In this document: piece by piece, positions 43,334 to 52,660 of the stretch
How positions within the stretch are numbered: the stretch's first letter is position 1
How the letters are laid out: every line of letters begins with the position of its first letter
Source of the DNA: JANQSP01 sp965226095
GTDB taxonomy: Bacteria; Bdellovibrionota; Bdellovibrionia; Bdellovibrionales; UBA1609
DNA: 64,000 nucleotides
Direction of reading: 5' to 3'
NCBI GenBank assembly: GCA_965226095.1
Contig: OZ245336.1
Coordinates: 496,001 to 560,000 of the forward strand
Notes under the pieces: generated by a model
What the model saw: only the letters and a program-made list of their open reading frames with translations
Databases searched by the model: none
Told to the model about the DNA's origin: nothing
Position numbers and translations under genes: made by a program

Positions 43334-44632
43334 ATGAAAAAAAATATTTTATTTTATATTTTGTTATTGCTGATAATGATTCCATTTTACAGTTTTGTAA
43401 ATACTGGTGCATCAGCGAAAGAGAATAGTATTATTGTCCTGGCAGTAGGAGAAAGCACTCAACTGCCGGCTCCTGCTGGTGCCAGTGTCTGGTTGAGTAC
43501 GGGAAAAGTTATATCCATTCGGGAACAAACTTTTCAGATTATTATTCAAGCTAAAAAAATAGGTGAGACTTTATTAAATATTGGTCGTACACTTTATCAT
43601 GTACAAGTCCTATCCAAAGAAAATAAAGCAAAATGGATATATCTGAATCAATTTCTTCGAAATCGAATGGGTTTAAATCTGAATGTTATAAAAGAAAAGT
43701 TTTATATTACCGGTCAACTATTACGCATTAAGGATTTCGAAGATTTAGCGCAACTCTGCCAGAAATATAATATAGAGTATTTCTTTCAGGCAAAAGTATC
43801 TGTCGATCTTCAAGGTTCATTAAAACAGTTTTTAAAAAAACAAATTTCTCAACAGCAGGAAGTGCTACATGTTTTATGGGAGGAAAAACCTTTAACAATT
43901 CTTTTGTCTAATCAACATCCTTATTTAAAATTTTATAAAAGGATATTTAAAAATCAAGGGCTTGAAGTAAGAGAAGATCCATCTATGATTTCCAACCTGC
44001 CGGGTATAGAGTTGAAATTGTTATTGGTGGAGAGCAGTCATAACGATTCTTTTCAGGTGCATCTCAACTGGGGTGCTCAATTCATGAGTCGTTTATTAAA
44101 TCCAAATTTGTTTAGAGATATTTTGTCCTCTGTGCAAACTATGGAACAAAAAGGATTAGCGCATATTCTATCTCAAACTACTCTACTTACAGAGCATGGT
44201 AAACCTGCTAATTTTCATTCAGGTGGAGAAGTTTCTATTCCTGATTTTCATCCGGAAACCGGTGAAGGTACTGTCAAGTGGAAACCTTATGGGATACAAT
44301 TAGATTTTGAAAGCAAGACAGATTGGAACAGTAATATTCATATTAATGTAAAAGCGGAAATCTCTGAAGTGAATCATTCTCAGTCAGCGCGTACATCTCC
44401 TTCCATAAAAAACAGTCGTATCAATACTTCTCTTGTTCTAAAAAGTGGAGAAACTATAGCATTAACCACTTTGGTTCGTCGTCAGGGAGGAAAAAGTTTT
44501 TCTGCCCCACTACCTGTTTCCCGATTGCCATTGGCTGGAAATTTTTTATCTTTTAAAGGTAAACTTAAAGAACGAACACATTTAAGTATTTTTGTTACAG
44601 CTACTTTAAAAAAAAGAAATGCATTGGAATAA
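43334..44632 (+). CDS. cpaC: Type II/IV secretin, RcpA/CpaC-like
   Basis: 432 residues. Signal peptide (ILFYILLLLIMIPFYSFV), an N-terminal BON/pilus-type domain (VLAVGESTQLPAPAGASVWL...), then the secretin domain: VELKLLLVESS-like strand IELKLLLVESSHN, VSIPDFHPETGEGTVKWKPYGIQLDF, LVLKSGETIALTTLVRRQ and the final PLPVSRLPLAGNFLSF corresponding to the family's VPxLGxIPxLGxLF. Forms the outer-membrane pore of the Flp pilus. 2 bp before cpaF. Confidence 0.88.
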   Translation: MKKNILFYILLLLIMIPFYSFVNTGASAKENSIIVLAVGESTQLPAPAGASVWLSTGKVISIREQTFQIIIQAKKIGETLLNIGRTLYHVQVLSKENKAKWIYLNQFLRNRMGLNLNVIKEKFYITGQLLRIKDFEDLAQLCQKYNIEYFFQAKVSVDLQGSLKQFLKKQISQQQEVLHVLWEEKPLTILLSNQHPYLKFYKRIFKNQGLEVREDPSMISNLPGIELKLLLVESSHNDSFQVHLNWGAQFMSRLLNPNLFRDILSSVQTMEQKGLAHILSQTTLLTEHGKPANFHSGGEVSIPDFHPETGEGTVKWKPYGIQLDFESKTDWNSNIHINVKAEISEVNHSQSARTSPSIKNSRINTSLVLKSGETIALTTLVRRQGGKSFSAPLPVSRLPLAGNFLSFKGKLKERTHLSIFVTATLKKRNALE

Positions 44633-44634
44633 AT

Positions 44635-45771
44635 ATGAAAACAGATTTTATGAAAATATTAAAAAAACTTCAGAAGCTGCCGCAGATGGATCTGTCAGAA
44701 CTTAATTCTTCTCAGCACCAGTCGAATGTGCCACAGATTCAGGAGATAATAAAAGATGAATTACCTCCACAATACAGTCAGCGTTTTCTGGATGAATTGT
44801 TTGATTTAGGTCCTTTACATAGCTTAATTCAAAATCAGGATGTTAATGAAATTATCGTTAATGGTCCAGATCATATTTGTTATGAAACAAGAAATGAATT
44901 ACATAAACTATCTGATAGTTTTTTATCTACATTGACTTTTGGTAATTTTATTCATCGTATTTGTGAGGAAGCGGGTATTGTATTAACCCTTGATCAACCT
45001 TTTGCTGACAGTAATTGGAGAGGTTGGCGTATTCATTTAGCTCGTGAGCCGGTCGTTGATGTATCTTTTCATTTAAGTCTCAGAAGACACCCTAAGAATC
45101 CATGGACATTGGAAAAATTAAAACATCAGGGATGGGCACCTGAGCCTGCCATTCAACTAATACAAAAGTTGATTAAGAATAGAAAAAATATTCTCATTGT
45201 CGGTCCTACGAGTTCTGGTAAAACATCTGTATTAAATTCCTGTTTGCAGAGTTTGCCAAAAAATGAACGAATTATCACTATAGAGGATAGCAGTGAATTA
45301 CTTTTACCTAATACATTGAGTACAAAATTACTCACTCGTCAGCAGGAAAATATAAGATTTATTGATCAACAGGAATTGGTTCGACAAAGTCTTCGCATGA
45401 GGCCGGATCGTATTATTATGGGAGAGACAAGAGGGTATGAAGCTAAAGATCTGTTATTGGCCTTAGCTACAGGGCATAGTGGCAGTTTAGGAACTATTCA
45501 TGCAAATGATCATCGACAGGCTTTATGGCGACTGGAAATGTTGGTACAAATGGGTGCTCCTTCGTGGAACACACAAACTATTCAACAAATGATTGTTTTC
45601 AGTATCAGTTATTTATTTATACTGGGTAGGGATCAGGGCGAAAGAAAACTTATGGGTATTTATAAGTTAGCAGGAGTGGAAAAAACCGGTTACTTATTTG
45701 AAGCTTTGTTTGTTCATAAAACTGAGTCCCAGTTCCAAGAGTTGTTCCCTTTGCGGGATGGAGGGGGCTGA
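44635..45771 (+). CDS. cpaF: Flp pilus ATPase TadA/CpaF
   Basis: 378 residues, the cytoplasmic ATPase of the Flp pilus. Walker A GPTSSGKTS (about 188-196), ITIEDSSELLLP, Walker B region MRPDRIIMGETRG and GHSGSLGTIHANDHRQALWRLEML. Short relative to many CpaF proteins, lacking a long N-terminal region. Its last 26 codons overlap the 3' end of the convergent aspS gene by 78 bp. Membrane platform genes (tadB/C) do not follow. Confidence 0.92.
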   Translation: MKTDFMKILKKLQKLPQMDLSELNSSQHQSNVPQIQEIIKDELPPQYSQRFLDELFDLGPLHSLIQNQDVNEIIVNGPDHICYETRNELHKLSDSFLSTLTFGNFIHRICEEAGIVLTLDQPFADSNWRGWRIHLAREPVVDVSFHLSLRRHPKNPWTLEKLKHQGWAPEPAIQLIQKLIKNRKNILIVGPTSSGKTSVLNSCLQSLPKNERIITIEDSSELLLPNTLSTKLLTRQQENIRFIDQQELVRQSLRMRPDRIIMGETRGYEAKDLLLALATGHSGSLGTIHANDHRQALWRLEMLVQMGAPSWNTQTIQQMIVFSISYLFILGRDQGERKLMGIYKLAGVEKTGYLFEALFVHKTESQFQELFPLRDGGG

Positions 45772-47523
45772 TGACATTAAACAAAGGCCGCTGGTTGTTT
45801 TTGGAAACGCCAGTACATCCCTAATATTGTCGGTGCCACTTAAAAGCATCAATAGTCTTTCCACGCCCCAGGCTATTCCACCGTGAGGAGGAGTTCCATA
45901 TCGAAGAGCTTCAAGGAAAAATCCAAACTTATCCTCGCATTCCTTCTCACTTAGTGAAAGGATTTTAAAAATATTTTGTTGTATTTTTTGATCATGGATA
46001 CGAATGCTACCACCGGCCAACTCCTGTCCATTACAGACCAGATCATAAGCTTTAGATCGAATACTTCCTATTTGATTATTTTGTGGATTTTTTGCAAATT
46101 CCTCTAATAGTTTTACATCTTCATCTACAGGAGCTGTGAAGGGATGGTGACAGGCTTTCCATCTTTTTATTTTAGGATCATATTCCAATAGAGGAAAATC
46201 TCTAATCCACACAAATTGATCTTTATCTGATTGTATGAGTTTTTGTTCCTTGCATAAATAACGAATCAACCAATCCAGTGGCTTGTATAGTTCGTGTTTC
46301 AATCCAGCTAAAATAAAAACAATATCATTTTCTTTCCCACCAGATTCATAAAATAAACTCTTTAGTTGTTCATTCGGGATCCATTTACTGGCTGGGGAAA
46401 GAATTTGTTTATCCGTTCCAGTGGAGCGAATCCAAATCAAACCCCCAAGTCCCAGCTGTTTCACTTCATTAGTGAGAGTTTTAATTCGATTTCCACTAAA
46501 ACTCTCTTGCTCTGGTACAACTAAGGCTTTTATTAGTCCTTTTTTGTTTAATACTTGTTTAAAGACAGGAAATACTTTTCCTGCTTCTGTGTTTTTTATC
46601 TGATCGGTTATATCTTTTGCTTTGAGGGGATTTCTAAGATCTGGACAATCTGTGCCGTACTCCTCCATTGCCTGTGCATAATTTAAAAAAGGAATGGATT
46701 CAATGTTTTGATTTTTAAATTTTTTCCATAGAGTACTCACTAAACGACTGTTGATTTCCAGTACATCCTCTTGGTTTACAAAACTCATTTCCATATCGAT
46801 CTGTGTAAATTCCGGTTGGCGATCAGAACGAAGATCTTCATCTCTAAAGCATCTGGCTAGTTGAAAGTAACGATCCATACCAGCAACCATAAGTAGTTGT
46901 TTAATAATTTGAGGACTTTGTACCAAAGCGTAACAAGAGCCTTTATGTAAGCGGGAAGGTACTAAGTAATCCCTGGCTCCTTCAGGTGTGGGTTTATATA
47001 GAATAGGGGTGTTAATTTCTATAAAGCCTTGCTGACTTAGTTCCTGTCGAATACTTTGATACACTTCATGAGCGAGTTGAAGTTTATTTTGTAAATATTT
47101 CGATCGCAAAGCCAGATAACGATATTTCAAACTTAGATTTTCTGATACATTGTGCTCTTCTGGCAGAAAAGGTGGAGTTTCCGCAAGAGAGAGAATAGTA
47201 AAATGTTCAGCTTTTATTTCTATTTCTCCAGTTTTAATTTTTTTACTTATCATTTCCATTGGCCTTGAATAAATAGGTCCTTGAATGGCTACGACACTTT
47301 CCAAACTCACAGAAGACACCTCTTCTAGATGTTCTTTTTTAGGATCAACAACAACTTGTACGATACCTGTTTTATCTCGCACATCAATAAATAAGAGACC
47401 ACCATGATCTCTAATCTTTTTCACCCACCCCATAATCACTGCGTTTTGGCCAGTATGAGATTTATTAATCTCTCCACAAAAAAAATTACGCTTTAATTCT
47501 GTAATGAATTTTTGTTTTTTCAT
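45694..47523 (-). CDS. aspS: Aspartyl-tRNA synthetase
   Basis: 609 residues, bacterial type with the inserted GAD domain. N-terminal anticodon OB fold (VIMGWVKKIRDHGGLLFIDVRDKTG), motif 2 CFRDEDLRSDRQPEFTQIDMEMSF, and motif 3 GIAWGVERLLMLLSG. Length is normal. The C-terminus runs antisense into the end of cpaF. Confidence 0.96.
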   Translation of the reverse strand: MKKQKFITELKRNFFCGEINKSHTGQNAVIMGWVKKIRDHGGLLFIDVRDKTGIVQVVVDPKKEHLEEVSSVSLESVVAIQGPIYSRPMEMISKKIKTGEIEIKAEHFTILSLAETPPFLPEEHNVSENLSLKYRYLALRSKYLQNKLQLAHEVYQSIRQELSQQGFIEINTPILYKPTPEGARDYLVPSRLHKGSCYALVQSPQIIKQLLMVAGMDRYFQLARCFRDEDLRSDRQPEFTQIDMEMSFVNQEDVLEINSRLVSTLWKKFKNQNIESIPFLNYAQAMEEYGTDCPDLRNPLKAKDITDQIKNTEAGKVFPVFKQVLNKKGLIKALVVPEQESFSGNRIKTLTNEVKQLGLGGLIWIRSTGTDKQILSPASKWIPNEQLKSLFYESGGKENDIVFILAGLKHELYKPLDWLIRYLCKEQKLIQSDKDQFVWIRDFPLLEYDPKIKRWKACHHPFTAPVDEDVKLLEEFAKNPQNNQIGSIRSKAYDLVCNGQELAGGSIRIHDQKIQQNIFKILSLSEKECEDKFGFFLEALRYGTPPHGGIAWGVERLLMLLSGTDNIRDVLAFPKTTSGLCLMSSAPSIPQREQLLELGLSFMNKQSFK

Positions 47524-47589
47524 TCTTTTTCTACTTAAACTTTAGAAGCTTTAATAGTCAAGACAACATTGATATGTTATACTTTCAAT

Positions 47590-48471
47590 ATGATGAGAAA
47601 AAAAAACAACCTTTCAATCATACAAAAAAGTTCTTCACCAGGGAAGGTCTCCAGACTCCCTGCCAGACTGGATCCTATACAACTGTATTTAAAACAGATC
47701 AGTGTTTATCCTCTTTTGAAGAAAGAAGAGGAATTAGATCTCAGCGAAAAATTTTATAAAACAAGAGATCCTCAGATAGCTAAAATTTTAACTCAATCTA
47801 ATCTTCGTTTCGTGGTGAAAATTGCAGCTGAATACACTCGCTTCGGTGCGCGTTTGATCGATATGGTGCAGGAAGGAAATATTGGACTTTTACATGCTAT
47901 TAAAGAGTTCAATCCTTATAAAGGTGTACGATTAATCACCTACGCTGTTTGGTGGATCAGGGGTTATATTCAGGAGTACTTGATGCGGCAATATTCTTTG
48001 GTTCGTATTGGCACGAATGCCAAACAAAAAAAGCTTTTTTATCTACTCAAAAAACAACAGGAACAACTTCAGCAATTATCTCAGGAAGATGGTGTAAAAT
48101 TGATTACTCATTTGAGTGATTTTAAAAAGCAGGAAGTAAAAGTTATGCAACAGCGATTGAACAGCCGTGACTTGAGTTTGGATCAACCTTTATCTGAAGG
48201 AAATGGTTCTTTATTGGAACAACAAAATGATAATACAGAACACAACATAGAGGAGCAGATTAATTTTCAGCAACAGCAACATATTATGCATAAAAGTATT
48301 AAGAAACTTCGACCTTCATTGAATAAGAAGGAAATATTTGTTTTGGAGCATAGATTACTTGCCAGTGAGCCTCTTACACTTCAGGAAATTGGTCAAAAAT
48401 TTTCTCTCACCAGAGAGGCTATTCGCCAGATAGAGAGCCGGTTGATTCAGAAAATTCGCCAAGCCTTGTAG
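47590..48471 (+). CDS. rpoH: RNA polymerase sigma-32 factor (RpoH)
   Basis: 294 residues from ATG 47590 (seven codons inside the longest frame, which uses TTG). Regions 1.2-2: DPIQLYLKQISVYPLLKKEEE, LRFVVKIAAEYTRFGARLIDMVQEGNIGL, YAVWWIRGYIQEYLM; the RpoH box appears as TNAKQKKLFYLLKK. Region 4 ends LTLQEIGQKFSLTREAIRQIESR. Directs heat-shock transcription, probably including clpB at 53.6 kb; that link is family knowledge. Confidence 0.92.
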   Translation: MMRKKNNLSIIQKSSSPGKVSRLPARLDPIQLYLKQISVYPLLKKEEELDLSEKFYKTRDPQIAKILTQSNLRFVVKIAAEYTRFGARLIDMVQEGNIGLLHAIKEFNPYKGVRLITYAVWWIRGYIQEYLMRQYSLVRIGTNAKQKKLFYLLKKQQEQLQQLSQEDGVKLITHLSDFKKQEVKVMQQRLNSRDLSLDQPLSEGNGSLLEQQNDNTEHNIEEQINFQQQQHIMHKSIKKLRPSLNKKEIFVLEHRLLASEPLTLQEIGQKFSLTREAIRQIESRLIQKIRQAL

Positions 48472-48495
48472 ATATTTATCATACCTGTATTTGTA

Positions 48496-48665
48496 GTCAT
48501 CCCTGTTAACTGAAAGCTCTCTAAGAACTTTCAGTCCTTGCGAAAAGTTTGTCATCCCTGTTAACTGAAAGCTCTCTAAGAGCTTTCAGTCCCTGCGAGA
48601 AGCTCGTCATCCCTGCGAAAGCAGGGATCCAGTTGATTGGATTCCGGCTCAAGGCCGGAATGACG
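48496..48665. repeat. REP and 7-nt-loop hairpin cluster after rpoH
   Basis: Two hairpins CTGAAAG...CTTTCAG (48510-48534 and 48565-48589, loop CTCTAAG) lie inside broken REP units that read GTCATCCCTGTTAA before and CCTGCGA after. A full REP pair follows (about 48608-48665, one of the CCGGCTCAAGGCCGGAATGAC type). The first hairpin has an internal mismatch; the second is perfect over 9 bp. Confidence 0.8.
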
Positions 48666-48690
48666 ACAGTGACAGGGATTTTGAAAGTTA

Positions 48691-49941
48691 TTATTTTAAT
48701 AAATTGGATAAGTGCTTGGTCAGATCATTCACTGCAAGTGTTTGTCTTTTTCCACTTTTACGATCAATAAGTTCTATGTTTTTTTTCTCTAAATCTCTGG
48801 CGCCTATATTGATTCGATAAGGTAATCCAATGAGATCGGCATCCTTAAATTTCACACCTGGTTTTTCCGGCCTGTCATCCAAAAATACATCTATTCCCTG
48901 TTTCATAAGAGATTGATATAAGTGTTCAGCTTTTTCAACAGTACTGCCATCCTGTGGATCCAATAAACATAAATGCACTGTAAAAGGTGCCACTGCCTGG
49001 GGCCATATTATTCCGTCTTTATCATGGCTTTGTTCCACCACTGCCTGAAGTGTACGGGTGATACCTATTCCATAACAACCCATTTGTACATTGTGTTTCT
49101 GACCCTTTTCATCAGAATAAGAAATATTCATACTCTTTGAATATTTGTCTCCTAGGTAAAAAATATGTCCCACTTCTATACCTCTTAATGACTGCCAGCT
49201 TTCACCGTCTGGCGCTTTGTCTCCTGCTTTTACATCAGCTTGTTTTTCTGGTGTAATGGCTAAAGAACTGGTGACGAGTAATTCGGTTTCTCCATGTTCT
49301 GCCAGGATTAAGAACTCTTCTGATTGACTGCCGCCAATTTCTCCACTATCTGCTTCCACAATATGAAACTTTACTTCCAGTCGGGAAAAAATTTGTTGAT
49401 AGGCTTCCTTCATTTTTTGATAACGCTTTAAAGCGCTTGTTTCCTCTAGGTCAAAACCATAGGCATCTTTCATAATAAATTCTTTAGCTCTCATTAAACC
49501 AAAGCGTGGACGAATTTCATCTCGAAACTTGGTTTGAATTTGATAAAGGCATAGAGGGAGATCTCGATAGCTGTTAATATTATTTCTTACATAATCAGAA
49601 ATGACTTCTTCATGTGTTGGGCCTAAGCAAAAATGTTGCCCCGTCCGACTGATCATCTTCTGCAATAAATCCGCATATAAATCCCAACGTTCACTTTGTT
49701 CCCATATTGTCTTGGGCTGAACCATTGGCATGAGGATTTCTGTGGCACCGGTTTTATCCAATTCCTCACGCACAATATTTTCAAATTTTTTAATAGAGCG
49801 AAGAAGAAGAGGGCCATAAGTGAAAATTCCGGCTGATAGTTTTTTCATATATCCGGCACGTGCCAATAAAGCATGGCCGGGTAACACTGCATCGGCTGGT
49901 TGTTCTCTTAAAGTTTTTATTCCTGTTTCAGACCACTTCAT
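48691..49941 (-). CDS. proS: Prolyl-tRNA synthetase, form without the editing domain
   Basis: 416 residues. Class II motifs: GPTHEEVISDYVRNNINSYRDLPLCLYQ with FRDEIRPRFGLMRAKEFIMKDAY (motif 2) and MGCYGIGITRTLQAVVEQ (motif 3), then the anticodon domain. The insertion (INS) editing domain of about 180 residues that normally separates motifs 2 and 3 in bacterial ProRS is reduced to about 35 residues (ITPEKQADVKAGDKAPDGES). This short form is known in alphaproteobacteria and mitochondria. Confidence 0.94.
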   Translation of the reverse strand: MKWSETGIKTLREQPADAVLPGHALLARAGYMKKLSAGIFTYGPLLLRSIKKFENIVREELDKTGATEILMPMVQPKTIWEQSERWDLYADLLQKMISRTGQHFCLGPTHEEVISDYVRNNINSYRDLPLCLYQIQTKFRDEIRPRFGLMRAKEFIMKDAYGFDLEETSALKRYQKMKEAYQQIFSRLEVKFHIVEADSGEIGGSQSEEFLILAEHGETELLVTSSLAITPEKQADVKAGDKAPDGESWQSLRGIEVGHIFYLGDKYSKSMNISYSDEKGQKHNVQMGCYGIGITRTLQAVVEQSHDKDGIIWPQAVAPFTVHLCLLDPQDGSTVEKAEHLYQSLMKQGIDVFLDDRPEKPGVKFKDADLIGLPYRINIGARDLEKKNIELIDRKSGKRQTLAVNDLTKHLSNLLK

Positions 49942-49955
49942 TTTATGTCCTTATT

Positions 49956-50399
49956 TTAAATATTATCTTTAACTGTTAGCATTTTTAAAGCAGTTTGCAC
50001 TGCGGAAATGGCGATATTTCCTTTATGACCTCCTGTACGGGCCAGTGCTTGTTCTTTATTGTCCGTCATTAGTACACCGAAAATCAATGGCTTGTTTTCT
50101 TTCAGGCTGACTTGCAGACAGCCTTGTTCCACCATGTGGCAACAGGCTTCATAATGGGAAGTTTCCCCTTTAATGACTGCTCCCAAGGCGATCACTGCTT
50201 GATAGTTTTTTTTGAATAGCCAACTGGTGGCCAAAGGAATTTCTATAACCCCTGGTACTTCCACCCATTTTACATCCTTTATATTGTGTTTGTTTAACTC
50301 TTCATTGGCGCCTTCTTTGAGGCGGGCGGAAATATCTTTATTGAAAACGGATAAAACCACTGCTAGTTTTTTTTCTTTATTTATTAAATTACTTTGCAC
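49956..50399 (-). CDS. ribH: 6,7-dimethyl-8-ribityllumazine synthase
   Basis: 147 residues, penultimate step of riboflavin synthesis. Seen: VVLSVFNKDISARLKEGA at the N-terminus, VPGVIEIPLATSWLF, ALGAVIKGETSHYEACCH with the substrate-site His, and the C-terminal GNIAISAVQTALKMLTV. Its stop is 14 bp from proS. Confidence 0.92.
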   Translation of the reverse strand: MQSNLINKEKKLAVVLSVFNKDISARLKEGANEELNKHNIKDVKWVEVPGVIEIPLATSWLFKKNYQAVIALGAVIKGETSHYEACCHMVEQGCLQVSLKENKPLIFGVLMTDNKEQALARTGGHKGNIAISAVQTALKMLTVKDNI

Positions 50400-50463
50400 T
50401 ATTCATAGTTCCTGTTCTTTTTATTTATCCTTTAGTTGTTTGTCATGCCTGCGTAAAGTTTGT

Positions 50464-50538
50464 TATTCCCGCGTACGCGGGAATCCAGTTCTGGATTCCT
50501 GTTTTCACAGGACTGAAAGCTCTTTAAGAGCTTTCAGT
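50464..50538. repeat. REP and 7-nt-loop hairpin between ribH and ribB(A)
   Basis: A REP pair (about 50464-50510, TTCCCGCGTACGCGGGAATCC then CTGGATTCCTGTTTTCACAGG) runs directly into the hairpin CTGAAAGCT/AGCTTTCAG with loop CTTTAAG at 50512-50538. Confidence 0.75.
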
Positions 50539-50607
50539 TATACAGACATGACATTTTATTCTATATATTCTAGTTCTAAAAACAAGCATCTCTCTCCGAA
50601 GTATAAA

Positions 50608-51756
50608 TTATTTTTCTTTCAGTGGCACTGTTTCCACAATCTCTAGGCCATAACCTTTTAAGCCTGCTCGTTTATGACTGGAATTACTGATGAGGCGAAT
50701 CTTGGAAACTCCCAAAGCTCTTAATATCTGAGCGCCCACTCCATAGTTTTTTTCATCCGTTCCAACACCCATTCCTGTGTCTATCCCTGATTTAGATTCC
50801 GAACTTTTTTGTGTTTTATTAAGATAAGGTTTTATTCGATTAAGCAATCCGTTTGTTTGATTTTCCAGTCGCAAATAAACCAGGACACCTCGACCAGCTT
50901 CATCAATTTTTTTTAAAGATTGACGAAGATACCAACCACTGCGGGTCAATTGTCCTCCAAACAGATCGCCAGTGATGCATGCGGAATGAACTCTGGTGAG
51001 AACCGGCTGTTGATCAGCTATATTTCCCTTGGAAAATACAAGGTGTTCTCTATCATTGATTGTGTCGTGAAACACAGAAACTTTAAATCCTGTGCAAATG
51101 TCAGATATAAAAGCTGCCTGAATTTTTTCTTCCACAAAACTTTCATGGATAAGTCGGTAACGAATGAGGTCTTCAATACTGCCGATTTTGATTTTATGTG
51201 TTTGAGAAAATATTTTTAAATCCGGAACACGGGCCATACTGCCATCGGGATTGATAATTTCGCAGATGACGGCCGCTGGGTTCATTCCAGCCAGCCGGCA
51301 CAAATCCACACTGGCTTCTGTATGACCAGCTCTTTTTAATACTCCACCTTTATGAGCGCAGATGGGAAAAACATGGCCCGGGGAAATAATATCAGCAGAG
51401 CTGGAAGAAGGATTGGCGACTGTTTTTATAGTATGTGCTCTATCAGCAGCGGAGATTCCTGTAGAAATATTTTTGGCGGCCTCCACGCTTATTGTAAAAG
51501 CGGTTTTATTTGGAGAGAGATTTCTTTCCTGATCCACCATAAGTGAAAGAGAGAGTTTTTTTACTTGTTCCTGAGTGATGGCTACACAAATAAGTCCCCT
51601 GGCTTGTTGAGACATGAAGTTAATGGCTTTTGCGTTGACAAAATCTGTAGGTAAAACCAGATCGCCTTCGTTTTCACGATTTTCATCGTCAACAATGATG
51701 ACCATTTTACCGGATTGTAATTCTGCAATTAATTCTGGAACAGAATGAAAGGACAT
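50608..51756 (-). CDS. ribB: DHBP synthase with degenerate GTP cyclohydrolase II domain (RibBX-like)
   Basis: 382 residues. The N-terminal 3,4-dihydroxy-2-butanone 4-phosphate synthase half is intact: VDDENRENEGDLVL, and GGVLKRAGHTEASVDLCRLAG. The C-terminal GTP cyclohydrolase II half keeps SACITGDLFG, but the zinc site SLRCDCG reads GQLTRSG, the catalytic QEGRxIGL reads LENQTNGL and ERDY/F reads EKNYG. It therefore lacks two zinc cysteines and key Arg residues and is probably inactive as a cyclohydrolase. Makes the C4 precursor of riboflavin. Confidence 0.9.
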   Translation of the reverse strand: MSFHSVPELIAELQSGKMVIIVDDENRENEGDLVLPTDFVNAKAINFMSQQARGLICVAITQEQVKKLSLSLMVDQERNLSPNKTAFTISVEAAKNISTGISAADRAHTIKTVANPSSSSADIISPGHVFPICAHKGGVLKRAGHTEASVDLCRLAGMNPAAVICEIINPDGSMARVPDLKIFSQTHKIKIGSIEDLIRYRLIHESFVEEKIQAAFISDICTGFKVSVFHDTINDREHLVFSKGNIADQQPVLTRVHSACITGDLFGGQLTRSGWYLRQSLKKIDEAGRGVLVYLRLENQTNGLLNRIKPYLNKTQKSSESKSGIDTGMGVGTDEKNYGVGAQILRALGVSKIRLISNSSHKRAGLKGYGLEIVETVPLKEK

Positions 51757-51832
51757 AAGTACTCCATCAGTTTATTTTCTTTGTACTAGTTAAGATTGGT
51801 TCTGACAACTGTTGAAGAAAATTCGTAATTTC

Positions 51833-51979
51833 ACTGGATTCCGGCTCAAGGCCGGAATGACTGTTATGTCTGCGAAGGCAGGGACTAGTCAGCTGGATTC
51901 CGGCTCAAGGCTGGAATGACCAAACTTCTCGCCGGAATGACTGTCATGTCCTTGAAAGCCCCTTAGGAGGGCTTTCAAG
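51833..51979. repeat. REP cluster and hairpin upstream of ribB(A)
   Basis: Several REP units of the CCGGCTCAAGGCCGGAATGAC type (about 51838-51935), and the hairpin CTTGAAAGCCC/GGGCTTTCAAG with the loop CTTAGGA at 51951-51979. They fill the gap between ribB(A) and the lipoprotein terminator. Confidence 0.75.
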
Positions 51980-51997
51980 TTTCAGGGATCCAGATAA

Positions 51998-52030
51998 AAA
52001 AAAGGGACAATATTTTGTATTGTCCCTTTT
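51998..52030 (-). terminator. Rho-independent terminator of the lipoprotein gene
   Basis: Perfect stem AAAGGGACAATA/TATTGTCCCTTT with a 5-base loop, followed on the minus strand by a T-run (TTTTTTTTATC). It ends the lipoprotein transcript 24 bp after its stop codon. Confidence 0.85.
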
Positions 52031-52053
52031 ATGAAGTTTTATTTAATTAAGCT

Positions 52054-52587
52054 TTATTCAGTAGTAACTTCAGCTTCACACTTGTTTTCATCATTACAGG
52101 TTAAGCCTTCATCACATTTGTTCTCCTCGTCTGCTTTACATGCTCCACCATCAGCTCCTTCAGCAGCAGCAGCTTCTTCAGGCTCTTCCCCTAGGACATT
52201 TTTTTCACAACCACTAAAATCAGAGTCAGCAAATTCGACACCAGTAAAGTCTGCATTAGGAACTACTTTTACATCTCTGTCTGCACAAGCAACAGCTTCG
52301 TCACTTTCTCCACCGCAAAGAACTTGATCTTTCCATTGAGAACTTACTACCAAACCTTCAAGTTTGCTTTCTGGTACTTCTACACAGTAACCTGAATCTA
52401 TAGTTTTTGAGAAATCACCTGATGCTACTGTAACCAGTCTTCCTGCTAGTAATCCATTGCTAACTGTATGAGAAGATGCTTCTTCTGATTGAGCTGTATC
52501 AGATGGTGTACCTTTATCATCTTTGCCACAAGCTGTGAAGGCCAGAAATAGACCTGCAATTAAACTAATTAATAATGTTTTTTTCAT
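52054..52587 (-). CDS. Putative lipoprotein
   Basis: 177 residues. Signal with lipobox (LISLIAGLFLAFTAC, Cys at about 20), acidic/Ser spacer, then a domain with SGYCVEVPESKL, QVLCGGESDEAVACADRDVKVV and SGCEKN, and an acidic Ala-rich tail that contains GGACKADEENKCDEGLTCNDENKC, a small Cys-knot-like end. Same overall plan as the lipoproteins at 16.9, 57.0 and 57.7 kb. Own promoter and terminator are visible. Function unknown. Confidence 0.8.
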   Translation of the reverse strand: MKKTLLISLIAGLFLAFTACGKDDKGTPSDTAQSEEASSHTVSNGLLAGRLVTVASGDFSKTIDSGYCVEVPESKLEGLVVSSQWKDQVLCGGESDEAVACADRDVKVVPNADFTGVEFADSDFSGCEKNVLGEEPEEAAAAEGADGGACKADEENKCDEGLTCNDENKCEAEVTTE

Positions 52588-52630
52588 AATAAAATACCTC
52601 TTCTTTTTGTAGAATTAAACAATTATGGAT

Positions 52631-52660
52631 AGTTTACATAAAAAAAAAATTAGCTGTCAA
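52631..52660 (-). promoter_or_regulatory. Candidate promoter of the lipoprotein gene
   Basis: On the minus strand TTGACA (52655-52660) and TAAACT (52631-52636), spacer 18 bp, 44 bp upstream of the start codon. GAGG precedes the ATG. Confidence 0.55.
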
